Program-made: the position numbers and the translations under genes
Source: Valencia hispanica
Lineage: Eukaryota > Chordata > Actinopteri > Cyprinodontiformes > Valenciidae
Direction of reading: 5' to 3'
Length of the DNA stretch: 64,000 bases
Assembly (NCBI GenBank): GCA_963556495.2
Contig: OY747702.1
Location: 9,803,193 to 9,867,192, forward strand
In this document: one piece after another, positions 1 to 10,110 of the stretch
Numbering within the stretch: the first letter of the stretch is position 1
Layout: each line of letters opens with the position of its first letter
The notes under the pieces: model-generated
The model's input: only the letters and a program-made list of their open reading frames with translations
What the model was told of the DNA's origin: nothing
Databases searched by the model: none

Positions 1-653
1 TCAGTTAACCCCTGTGCACATTATATGCTATAGATCGCATAAAAACAGGGTGTCAGAATAATAAATGTGAGACCTACTGTCAAACCGCAGTAAATTCTAT
101 TCAGTTGTAACACTTTTTGATGTTTGAGGGTTTTTTGTGTGTTCCTTTTAATAAAAGATTAAATGAAACAGGAGTAACAAGGCTAATTTTAAAATATAAG
201 CAGTCTAAAATACTGAGTAGAGGTAAAAGTGGGCAAATAGATAATTACTTCGGTAAAGTATAAAGTATAACTCAAGTCCTACACAGAAACTGCAATGAAG
301 AAAAGTTTCTTTCTTAAGCAAGAGTTTCAGGTACAGGTAAAAAGGTTACTTGACATCGTTGTTATTAAAATAGAGTGGCATACTCAAATCTGAATGTGCA
401 ACTGAGTTAGATAAATTGAATTAGAGATGTTTTACAGTTGTACAGGTTTTAAAATTGTGCATTTAGAATAAATGTATTATTTTTTTTCAAGGAGTTAAGA
501 GAGAATAAACTGTAAGAAACAGATGAGCAAATAACAGCAGCAGAGATATTAATTAGGTAAATAAACTGTGTCCTGAGTAAAACAATTTTGACTAAGGTGG
601 TTGCAAAGATAATCCTTACTGTAACATCAATTAGATTCTGGAAAAGCAGGGTC
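1..653. other. AT-rich stretch, no gene seen
   Basis: I see no reading frame, RNA gene or recognisable repeat here. The DNA is AT-rich with short homopolymer runs, as in fish introns or intergenic DNA. Confidence 0.5.
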
Positions 654-715
654 TGAAGAAGTTGTCTAATTCAATTCAAAATACTTTATTGATCCCAGAG
701 GGAAATGAAGTGTTT
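654..715 (-). repeat. Rex1-like LINE 3' end fragment
   Basis: The plus strand reads AATTCAATTCAAAATACTTT followed by ATTGATCCCAGAGGGAAAT. This is the reverse complement of the usual end of Rex1-type fish LINEs. A second, longer example lies at 44.95-45.3 kb in this window. Only the extreme 3' end is present. Confidence 0.5.
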
Positions 716-780
716 TGTAGCTCATGCAAGTAGGACTAAAATTCTTAAATACATTAGGTAACTATGTGGTGAAATTATTT

Positions 781-850
781 TGTTTTTGCAAGACAAGGCA
801 ATTTTATTTGTATAGCACACTTTCAACAACAAGGTAATTCAAATATAAGA
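781..850 (-). repeat. LINE 3' tail (CAAGGCAATTTTATTTGTATAG type)
   Basis: The words AAGGCAATTTTATTTGTATA and CAAGGTAATTCAAA form the common fish LINE/SINE tail in reverse orientation. The same tail occurs in the other orientation at 7010-7065. No coding part is attached. Confidence 0.5.
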
Positions 851-1957
851 ACCTAATTGCAAACCTAAATGATTGGGATATGATCATCTGGGGGTTGAAG
901 ATCCCTCAGCAGTGGCAGCAGCAGGATATACAGGTTCTGAGGTTATGTCTTATGCATGACCTTTAACCTACTATGTTTCTTTTCTTGACACTGGAGAAGC
1001 GGTTGAAGTTATTGTTTCCTTGTTTCTTGATTTTTAAGGCATGTGCAAGACGATGCCTTAAAAAAAGGGGGGAATTGGATTTGATAGTAATTGGAACAGA
1101 TTTTTAAGGGATTATAAAGAGAATTGTAACTTGCAAGTTTAATTGGGTTTCTTGTGAATCATAAATCTGTCATAAATTAATGAGGGTTTTTACTACCTGG
1201 ACTTGACATCTGACTTCATATTCCATTTCGGTTCGGGTTCAGACTTGTAGTACATATTGTGTCTGGGAACTTTAAAAAGTTTTAATTTGATCTGAAAACC
1301 TTCTTTACTTCTTGCTGGGAGTAGTTGATTCTTGGGATTTTTTACTCTCACAAGTTGGAATGATCGGTTGTCTTTTTCTTGGCATGGATTTAGTACAGAG
1401 TGATTTGGAGACATTTACCTTAATTGTAATCTAGCTTCAGTTGATGAGGTTTGGCTCATTAACCAGGTTGTGAGTTGTTTGGAATTGCTTTTGCACACAG
1501 TTGCATCAGGTTGATCTGAAACCATACTCCGAGGGTGTTGGTTCCACTTAATCACTTGTCATAATCATCCTATTCACCTTTATTGAATTGGCTCACCTAT
1601 GTTTGAACATCAATGCTCTAATACCTAATTAGCTCAGCTCCCAAGGGTTGCATTGGGAGGTTCTCACTGGAGGACCTTCTGAGGGGTGACCACTCTCTCC
1701 TTTCTGAGGAAGGACTGATCGGTGGCTACGGGTCACTGGATGCTGGCGGAGGCTGACTTCACGGCAACAGACAACAAACAGCGCAAGGGAAGAGTATACA
1801 TTTCAACATCTAGTGTTGATGTAATACCCTCTGAAGTGTACTGGAAGATGCTACATAATTTCTCCTTTGTTCTGTGTTTTATCTAGAACATCCTGACCGA
1901 TGACGAGACCTGTAATTTTTATATGGTATTATTTAGGGTTAATAAAAGCAGGGAATT
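851..1957. other. No gene recognised
   Basis: About 1.1 kb of unique-looking DNA. A 73-codon open frame on the minus strand at 1193-1414 shows no family motif and is probably chance. Confidence 0.45.
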
Positions 1958-2399
1958 GTGGTGGAAAATTGTTATGCAATTAGGAATTAAGTGTATATTC
2001 TCTGTTTAGTGAATGCATCTAGAGTAAAATGACAAGGTTATTGCTCCAGCTTAATGTTATGAGAAAGATATGTGTCAGGTCACCAGAGAGACAGACGCCG
2101 GGGCAGTAAGATAACAGTCTGGCCTTCGGATGAGCTGCTTTATGTGTTGATATAAGACTCGCATGAAGCAGTTCTCTGGAGGCGGGGCGTGAACGTGGGA
2201 GAAGACATCTACAGAGATAAATAATGATTGCTGAATACTATTTAAGCGGTTAGTTAGAAAGGTTGGTTAGGGTGATGCACGAGTAACTCTGTCCCCTCCA
2301 TGTCTGGCCAGATATGTTTGAATTAAATACTTAAACGCCTTCTTGGACTCAAGTCTTATTTATAATGGAAACCCTGAGATACTATTTTTTGCCATTACA
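1958..2399 (+). mobile_element. LTR-like sequence (possible solo LTR)
   Basis: The block begins TGTGGTGG and ends CCATTACA, so it has TG...CA ends. It contains a TATA-like TATTTAAG near 2241 and an ATTAAA-type polyadenylation signal near 2321 (GAATTAAATACTTAAA). A related sequence at about 33240-33540 shares the order TATTTAAG, a CCCTC.ATGT.TGGCCA stretch, ATTAAATACTTAAA and a GGACT segment. That repeated promoter-to-poly(A) order is what an LTR would show. The right edge abuts a LINE whose reverse transcriptase is cut in mid-domain. I saw no target duplication or internal retroviral sequence, so the LTR identity is inference. Confidence 0.4.
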
Positions 2400-4331
2400 C
2401 AGGTTTTGATGTTAGAGATGCAATTGATGATGGTGGAGAGGATAACCGGGGTGAGGGACATGTAGAGTTGGGTATCGTCGGTGTAGCAGTAAAAGTGGAG
2501 TCCATGGTGGCAGATGATCTGACCGATGTGAAGCATGTAGATGGTGAGGAGGAGGGGGTCGAACACGGAACCTTGGGGGACACCATGGGTGACAGGGGAG
2601 GTGTAGGAGTTGCAGTTGTTAACAGAGACAAAGTGGTGACGGTCGGAGAAGTAGGAGGTGAACCAGAGGAGTGCTGTGCTGGAGATGCCAATTTATTGAA
2701 GATGATGGAGGAGGACGGTATGGTCTATTGTGTCAAATGCAGCAGAGAGGTTGAGGAGGAGGAGGGGATTGGAGCCGGTGGAGTCGGTGGCGAGGAGGAG
2801 ATCATTTGTGACTTTAAGAAGTGCTGTTTCTGTGCTGTGGTGTGGAAGGAATCTGGATTGAAATGTTTCGAAGAGATGAGAGGAGTGGAGATGTTGTTGT
2901 GTTGATGACGACGCGTTCTAGAATTTTTGAAAGTAACGGGAGATTGGAGACGGATCTGAAGTTGTCCAGATTGTCGGGGTTGAGGCCAGGTTTTTTCAGG
3001 AGGGGTCTGATGGATGCAAGGTGCAAGATGGAACAGATCCAGACGTAAGGGAAGTGTTGATGATGCTGATGATGAGAGGGATAAGAATTAGTTGACAGGT
3101 TTTGAGGAGGGGAGAAGGGAATCAGGTCAAGCTGGAAATTGGAGAATTTCATGGTTGAGAGGAGTTTGGAGGTGTCAGAGGGAGACAGAGAGAGAGTCAG
3201 TTTTGCAAATGTGGAGAATGGTGTGCGAGGTTGGAAGAATTTGAGTGGATGAGTTGTGAGTATAAGTTGGACCGGGCAGTTTTGAGAGCAGAGTTGTGGT
3301 TATGGCGTGTTTGTAGGTTCGGGCATGGACAGCGAGACCGATTTTTTTTTTTGGAGCCTTTCAAGTTGTGTTTTTTGTTTCAGATTGTGAAGATCTGGGC
3401 AGTGCCAAGGGGCAGATGTGGAGAAGGAGACTGAGATAGTTTTGAGGGTATTTGGTTGAGGCAGCTGGAGAGTGTGTGGTTGTAGAAGTTGACTAGATCA
3501 GAGGCAGTCTGATCAGAGGGAAGCGAAGAGGTGGAGATGGCATGGAATATGGAGGAGAAGAGAGAAATGGGGCTAATGCATTTCAGGTTTCGGAATGTAA
3601 TTGTTCTTGTGTGTTTGGTGGTGGGAGAGGGGGTAATGTCCAGGGTGATTGCCAGATGATCTGAAATTGTAAGTTCGGTTAATGAATGGTTATGTATGGT
3701 GAGGGAGGGTGTGCAACAGACCAGGTCCAGGATGCGTCCATGATTGTGTGTAGGAGAAGTGACATGCTGACTGAGGTTGAGGCAATTTAAAATGCCCAAC
3801 AATGTCAGATGGGAATTTAGCTGTAGTAGATTCAATATGAATATTAAAGTCACCAATGAGGAGAACGGACGGAGAAATGGAGGACAGCTGAGTTATGAAG
3901 TCTGTGAAATCAGAAAGAAATGATGGGCAGGTTTTGGGAGGGCGGTAGATGACTGCAGCAGTGAGTGATCGTGAACCAGGAAGTCTGAAAGCCAAGTGTT
4001 CAAATGAGAATACAGCTGGGATGGAGATGGGGTAGATGAAGATGTCGCTGCGGTGGATGACTGCGATGCCACCTCCTCTCTGGTCCAGATGGGGGTTGTC
4101 AATCTAGGAGTATCCAGGTGCGGTGGTCTGATTAAATGCAATGTAGTCCATGGGTTTGTGCCAGGTTTCAGTAAGACAGAGCAAATCCAATTTATTGTCA
4201 ATGATGAATTCACAGAGGAGCAGGCTTTTATTGTTGAGTGATCTTGTATTGAATAGTGCTGTCTTAAGAGGCTTTGGTTGTGAAGTCTGAGTGGCGGAAG
4301 TTGAGACGGGCAGGAGGTTAGATGAAGTCAC
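2400..4331 (-). pseudogene. LINE ORF2 relic (endonuclease-reverse transcriptase)
   Basis: Conceptual pieces in order are as follows. At 4331-4104 an endonuclease start reads ALFNTRSLNNKSLLLCEF followed by LLCLTETWH. Near 3855 there is the GDFNIHIES motif. Near 3740 there is HGRILDLVC and near 3660 ISDHLAITL. At 3010-2930 the RT finger region reads IRPLLKKPGLNPDNLDNFRS then LPLLSKILERVV. At about 2500-2460 lies CYTDDTQLYM, the catalytic box with T in place of the usual A (YADD). The pieces lie in several frames, so at least three frameshifts separate them, and the thumb and C-terminal parts are absent. This is a dead copy of an enzyme that nicks target DNA and reverse-transcribes the LINE RNA. 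Confidence 0.75.
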
Positions 4332-4905
4332 GTGAAGATTGCACGGATGATGTATGCGGATGTTGTTGTTGTGCCGGTGTCTAAGCGGGAGTGAGCTGTG
4401 GCCAGACCAGAGAGATGGAATACTGTTTTCGGCACTGAAGTTGTAGAGAAGATTGCAACGGGAGCTTCAGTGGATGTAGGGGTGACGACGGAGAAGACAG
4501 TGTTGTTGCAGAGTTGAGGTGATGTCCAGTGAAGGAGGTGTGCAGTGGTTGAATCTGAGAAGCTGCAAGAACGTGTATCAAAGCGGTCAGACCTGGGAAT
4601 GACATGAGCCGCGGAGAGGCCAGCAGGAAAGTCACGGGCAGTAGTTGCATAGCTGACAGGCTGCTCCGAAGTGCAGGCCAGCCAATAACCGGGATGTGAT
4701 CCACTGCTCGAGCAGAACACAGCGGAGATGGGCCGAAGGCAGCCCTGGGAGCTAGCTTGATGGTGGTAACAGCAGAGTCACACCGTGACCGGGGGCAGAT
4801 GCCACCGGTACCAGACAAAATCAGTAGGTAAAACCGTTAAGTTGAAAACAAACTTTTTTGTTCGGAGTAAGAAGCAGCAGCCAAAACGCGCCAGCATCCT
4901 CTCAC
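2400..4905 (-). mobile_element. Degenerate L2/CR1-type LINE
   Basis: A non-LTR retrotransposon runs right to left. From its 5' side (near 4905) it has a possible 5' UTR and a Ser/Thr/Pro-rich open stretch (4381-4818), then an apurinic-type endonuclease (4331 to about 3600), then the reverse transcriptase (about 3050-2400). The RT stops shortly after its YTDD box, exactly where the LTR-like block at 1958-2399 begins, so the 3' part is missing. Frameshifts and stops are frequent. The long plus-strand frames across it are antisense shadows. The clade assignment is by motif only. Confidence 0.75.
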
Positions 4906-5335
4906 TTCCAATTCAGTTCTTTACTTCCACTTCCAATTCAACTCATTAAACAGCTGTTTGTACCCTAATATGATATCATTATTGTGGCATTTAGCTCAAT
5001 AGGTTCAAACTAACATTACTTTCTATAAGCCATTTTAACATTTAAAAAGGCAAGATCTTTGAACCAAATGTTTAAATAAATTTTCCTAGTTAAAATTTAA
5101 TTAAAAAAAATGTAAAATGGCATTCTGACAATCAATAACCATTGTTTCGGCTATCTCAAACATAATAAAAAAAAAAGGATTTTATATTCATTTTATATTC
5201 ATTACAAGTATCACTTACTCCCACAATTGTGATTTTTGATATCAAAATTTTTTATCTTCTATGAGTAAGCAAGTAATTGTTGAAATTCTTTGTTATCATA
5301 TGTGCTTTTTTTTGTAAATAAAAGTTAAAAGGGCA

Positions 5336-5395
5336 ATGCGATGGACTGGCGACCTGTCCAGGATGTACCCCGCCTCTCGCCCCGTGACTGCAAGG
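5336..5395 (+). repeat. RTE/Expander-type LINE 3' tail fragment
   Basis: The words ATGGACTGGCGACCTGTCC and GTACCCCGCCTCTCGCCC are the very common fish repeat preceding GGAT-type tails. A longer copy with a (GGAT)n end is at 32535-32660. Only about 60 bp is preserved here. Confidence 0.5.
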
Positions 5396-5813
5396 GTTTA
5401 TTCCATACTTTACTTCAGTCTTCCAACACTGTGCCTGTCTGGTAAAGAAACATCTTCTAGTTGACACTTAGTTTAAATTTATGTCTCTACTTGTGAAAGA
5501 TGAGGAATTTAACAATTTCAACAGAAATAAGTGTGTATTATCTTCATGAGAACACTCTACAGCTGCTTCTCATTTTAAACAGTGACTGACCAACATTCAT
5601 TTGTTTTTTTTTCTTATGCTTTCTGTGTCTGTTTATCAAACTCAAAATAGGTGCATTCGACAGCATTATTAGAACTGTAATAAAAATATAGGGATTTAGC
5701 AGCAGTGAAATAACGTAAAATGTTTGGGTTAATTTTTGTGAAACTGATTATCAGTTTTCTTTTTGATTCCAGGACTGTTATGTGAAATATAATAGATGCC
5801 ATAAACAACCAGT

Positions 5814-5835
5814 AGAGAGAGAGAGAGAGAGAGAG
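5814..5835 (+). repeat. (GA)n microsatellite
   Basis: About eleven uninterrupted AG dinucleotides. It is a simple repeat with no evident function. Confidence 0.9.
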
Positions 5836-7009
5836 TCAGATATGACCATCATAAATGCCACGATTCCTTTAAGTTTCTGTTTCCTTCCTCCCACCCCCTA
5901 AAAGCTGTAAATCTACAGAAGCAGATTAGCATGCAGCGTAGTTGTCCTGATGTGCAGTTACCAGGCATGTGTTGGGTTCTCTGAACAAAGTTGTGGAAAC
6001 CATCATGTTCCCATTGTTTCAAACACTGGGTCCTTCTTACATCTGTTCACCACTTCTGCCACATTGCCAGTCCTATTACATAGTCTCACAGCTTCCATTG
6101 ACACCAAGTATAGGTGTTTGTTTCTCCTGTAACATCTCAGTATTTTCAGCGTTTTCATTGCTATATGACAGCAGTTCTGGTTCAATCAAAGCAAATGTGC
6201 AAGCAACCAGTGGTTGTCTGTTAATATAAGAGTGTTATTACACTTGCTGCCATAAAATAATAATTATCAGCATCTGTAGCCTGAAGCCTGTTGACAGCCA
6301 CATCTCCATTAGATACAGCAGGAGCTATAAGGAGACCCAGGCAACAGATCCTGGCAGCTGTTGGGTAAACACGCCCTGTTTTCCTGGCACCATAAAAAGC
6401 TGCTGCTGACATCACTGCCTGTGCAACCCCTCAGGGACACACCTAATGTGGAGTCTTAAGTATGATTTTCTATTTGTACTGAATGACAGGTTTCAAAGAA
6501 ACTCTCAGGAGACTGAGCAAAACCCATGAGCAAAGACGTTGTTCTTTAGATTAGCCTTTCTGAGCTGTCACAGCAGCCTCACTGTGGCTCATAAATAAAT
6601 GCAATATACCTATGTCTTCCTATTAAGGATAGCGTCAGTTCTGGAGTTTATTGTTACAGTTTTTATCCTTTGCATATCTGACACTTTCAGTTTACCAAAG
6701 CAGACAGGAAGTATGCCTTGTCCATAGCACAGGGTGGTACATTCAAACCTTTGTGTATATTGACATGTCTTCAAGTGTTTGATTACAGGATATGCAGCAA
6801 CTGCCGAAGGGTGTCAACTGAGATCATTCTGAAAGTACCAAGAATACGTCCAAAACAGGCTGATGAATACCCACATGTATTGATTTAGCTAGGTTTCTGA
6901 GGTCCTATCCGCTTTACTGCGTCCCCCACAAAATCGGGAGTCCAACAAAAATATGAACGTAAATAAGACAACATGCAGATAAAGTGTGACTGTAAAAAAA
7001 CACTTTCAG

Positions 7010-7065
7010 CAGTGATTATTGAATTGCCTTGTTGTCAAACGTGTGCTATAGAAATAAAGTTGCCT
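7010..7065 (+). repeat. LINE 3' tail fragment
   Basis: AATTGCCTTGTTGTCAAACG followed by GTGCTATAGAAATAAAGTTG is the forward form of the tail seen reversed at 781-850. No coding sequence precedes it. Confidence 0.5.
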
Positions 7066-7790
7066 TGCCATAACATCTACTATAACACATTGTGGCAAAT
7101 ACATCATAATTATTTCAAAAATAAATGAATGAAACCTGTAAGCTATAGTTCTTTCTTTTCCAAGTGGTGGCGACAGAGCAGTAAGACAGTAAGGAGGAAC
7201 AGGGCAAAGGTCATTCCTAGAGGTTAGAACTGCAATGCCATGAGCATGTTTACCTCCTGTTTGGAGGTAATATAGGAATAAATCAAATGGCAGAATCATA
7301 TCAAGGTCATCTAGAGGCATTTATGTGATCCATAGTACTACTGTTTGCTGTGAATAATCAGGGTATAGATCTATTTCAAGAGGCAAAAGATTAGCCTCCA
7401 CTGGAATCTGTCATTGTGTGATTGACAGTGGCAGAGTGATACAAGCTTCCACAATTATGTGATGTGACAGAACATTTGTCTGAAGCCCATCTGCAATAGA
7501 CTGCTATCACCACAGAGGCTTGCATAATTTGTAATCATAGTAGAGGTCATATGTGATTTTCATCTCATGCATCCACATCTATAATTTCTACCACAAATTA
7601 CCTATCACATTATTCCAAACAAAGAGATTCTACTGCAGTATTACCATCTGGCACCACCATGATTACGGCTAAAGATCATTGTTTTCTCTGAGCTTATCTT
7701 CTGCCTTTTTCCTCATAGACTCACTGAGGATACGGTGAAAGCTGAAAGACAATGTGGTCACCATCGGAGCAACAAGATCTGACAAGATCT
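7066..7790. other. No gene recognised
   Basis: Unique-looking DNA between a LINE tail and L2 copy 1. No motif was found. Confidence 0.4.
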
Positions 7791-9018
7791 GGAATATTGC
7801 TAAAATTAGAAACATCCTGTCCAGGAGTGATGCTGAGAAACTAGTCCATGCATTTGTTACCTCAAGGCTGGACTACTGTAATTCTTTACTATCAGGAAGT
7901 CCACAAAATGCCATTAAAAGCCTTCAGTTGATCCAAAATGCGGCAGCAAGAGTTCTGATGAATATTAAAAAGAGAGATCACATTTCTCCTGTTTTAGCTT
8001 CCCTTCATTGGCTCCTGTTAAATCCAGAATACAATTTAAGATCCTTCTTCTTACATACAAAGCCCTTAATAATCAAGCTCCATCGTACATCAGAGATCTA
8101 ATTGTTCCATATGTTCCTAACAGAGCCCTTCGCTCTCAGACTGCAGGTTTACTTGTAGTTCCTAGGATTTCTAAAAGTAGAATGGGAGGCAGATCTTTTA
8201 GTTATCAGGCTCCTCTCCTGTGGAACCAGCTCCCAGCTTTAGTCCGTGAGGCAGACACTCTGTTTACTTTTAAGGCCAGGCTTAAAACTTTCCTTTTTGA
8301 TAAAGCTTATAGTTAGAGTGGCTTAGGTCATCCTGAGCTATCTCTGTAGTTATGCTGCTATAGGCTTAGACTGCTGGAGGACAGACTTACCAATTTTCTT
8401 CACTCTGCTACTTCCTTTTCTCCTACGACTCTCCAGTTGTATTACAGTACATTCTGTTATTTCAACTGTTAACTCTGTTTTCTCTCAGTGTTTTTCTCTC
8501 CATAGAAGATATACCTGGTCTGGTATCCTGCTTGGCTGCAATGCCCTGTTGGACGGGGGGCATCGACTGGGATGATCCTCCCAGTAACTGAACATCCACT
8601 GTGTCCTGTTATTAACTTTTTACTTTCTGTAACATAGAAAGTTCTCTTATATCAGATCTTCTGTTCCTTCTGTGTTTTGCTCTGTCTTCTCAAACCCCCA
8701 GACGGTCGTGGCAGATGGCCGCTCCTACTGAGCCTGGTTCTGTTGGAGGTTTGTTCCTGTTAAAGGGGAGTTTTTCCTCTCCACCGTCGCTACATGCTTG
8801 CTCAGTATGAAGGATTGCTGTGGTTGGAAAGTCTGCATCAACGGGGCCCAACCTCACGCCAATGACTGATGTAATCTGCTGGGATTCCTTAAATAGGAAA
8901 CTTTTTAACTGAATGGAATGTTTGTATAAAGGTATTGAAATGACTTCTTGTTAAGTGCCTTGAGATGACATCTGTTCTGAATTGGCTCTATATAAATAAA
9001 CTGAATTGAATTGAAGAA
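7791..9018 (+). mobile_element. L2-like LINE, copy 1 (5'-truncated)
   Basis: Homology to copy 2 (14258-17512) starts abruptly at GGAATATTGCTAAAATTAG and continues through the 3' UTR to ATAAATAAACTGAATTGAAT. The loss of the 5' part is typical of target-primed reverse transcription that stopped early. The 3' UTR carries the same landmarks as copies 2-5, including CTGGTATCCTGCTTGG, CAGACGGTCGTGGCAGATGG and GACTTCTTGTTAAGTGCC. The close match to copies 2 and 3 suggests a fairly recent insertion. Confidence 0.9.
7793..8316 (+). pseudogene. L2 ORF2 C-terminal fragment
   Basis: This is the last part of the LINE protein downstream of the reverse transcriptase core. It begins near IAKIRNILSRSDAEKLVHAF and ends RLKTFLFDKAYS. 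A one-base deletion within GGCTCCTGTT (copy 3 has GGCTCCCTGTT) near 8013 shifts the frame, so the two halves lie in different frames. The same deletion is present in copy 2. No catalytic domain remains. Confidence 0.85.
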
Positions 9019-9380
9019 GAGTAGGATTCGAGGCTGAATGTCACAGTCCTGTATATTGAGTTCTATTACAGGAGGAAAAGTAGCCATAGTCTTGAAATAG
9101 ACTAGAAATATTCAGTTTATCATGGTTGTTAGATTTTTAAGAAAAGAAAAAAGAAACAAAACTGCTTTAGCATCACTTTTTGAACATGCCAACCTGTATG
9201 TACATATGTTTGACTTCAGTCTTTATTGGTACACCTGGTCTCGAAGCTCTTTTCACAAACCACAACAATACTTGGGTTGGGTGAAACAACATGAATCGTC
9301 TGTCTGAACATCCAGATTGATAAGCAGACGAACGGACCAACTTCTACCCACTCATTTTGCAACTTGAAGATTCATTGGAT
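9019..9380. other. No gene recognised
   Basis: Short open frames only. No recognisable repeat ends are visible. Confidence 0.4.
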
Positions 9381-10110
9381 TAGACCTGACAAGCCCACCA
9401 TCATAGAACCCACCATGAATCCCCCAGTGTATAAGAAGATATTTAAGGAGAATCTGTAAAGATCTGTAAAAAAAATCTGAAGGAGAACTGGAGCCTACAA
9501 AGTGACAACAACCCATAACACACCAGTAAATCCACCAAAGGCTGGTTGAGAATTAAGAAATAGAAGTCTTAGTCAAGATTCTGGTCTCATTAAGGAGCAA
9601 CTCACCCACAAATCATTTTTATTTTTTTTTTGCTGATAAACTTTATAAATGAGTGTATAATAGTGCTGCTTACATGTCTGGTCATTATTTTTGGTATTTT
9701 AGTACATTTAATTAAAAATATTTTCTACTAAAAACCGTCTGTGTGGCACCCTTTTCATGTTAATATTTTACACTACACTTAAATTTGAATTAGGCATTGC
9801 TACTGGGTCAGCCTCTATGGGTGATGTCAGCCAACCGGCTGCTGTGGAGTTTAAAACAAGACGGGTTTCGGCCCCGCCTCCGTAGCAAGTTGGAGTTGGA
9901 ATAGCAAGGAAGCGTCCTTTTTACTGCTTTTTTTCAAACCGGAAATGTAGGCAGAGTAAGACTCTGGTAGGGGGGTGAGTTGCTCTTTAAGGTGCTGAGG
10001 GGTGACATGAACTGAGCTGTGCATTCAAGAAACCCTCACAAACATCAAACAACCTAAAATGAGGAGGGGACCAAATCTTCCTCAGACCGATGTGAGCGAT
10101 TGGTAGTGTC
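9381..10110 (+). pseudogene. Decayed Tc1-like transposase fragment split by a MITE
   Basis: At about 9498-9570 a conceptual reading gives DNNP-HTSKSTKGWLRIKK. This resembles the segment after the second catalytic Asp of Tc1 transposases, as in the element at 25.4 kb, which has QQDNDPKHKARATMEW. The reading is broken by stops. The sequence is interrupted at 9590 by an element with TTAA duplications and seems to resume after 9990, where a weakly Tc1-like stretch runs to about 10110. The second half is inference. No inverted repeats of the Tc1 itself were found. Confidence 0.45.
9594..9986. mobile_element. MITE with TTAA target duplications (piggyBac-type?)
   Basis: The terminal inverted repeats are GGAGCAACTCACCC on the left and, read inward from the right, AGAGCAACTCACCC. 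Each end is flanked by TTAA (9590-9593 and 9987-9990). The interior is about 390 bp with no open frame, so the element is non-autonomous. TTAA duplication is the rule for piggyBac transposases, but the repeats do not begin with the CCC usual for that family, so the superfamily is inferred from the duplication alone. Confidence 0.65.

Larger units (their letters stand above)
4906..7009. other. No gene recognised (short repeats only)
   Basis: AT-rich DNA with an RTE-type tail (5336-5395), a (GA)n run (5814-5835) and several unremarkable short open frames. No conserved protein or RNA is visible. Confidence 0.45.

Noticed and set aside
2468..2905. 145-codon Glu/Gly/Val-rich frame on the plus strand
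   Set aside because: It is the antisense of a LINE reverse transcriptase on the minus strand; the odd composition comes from the complement.
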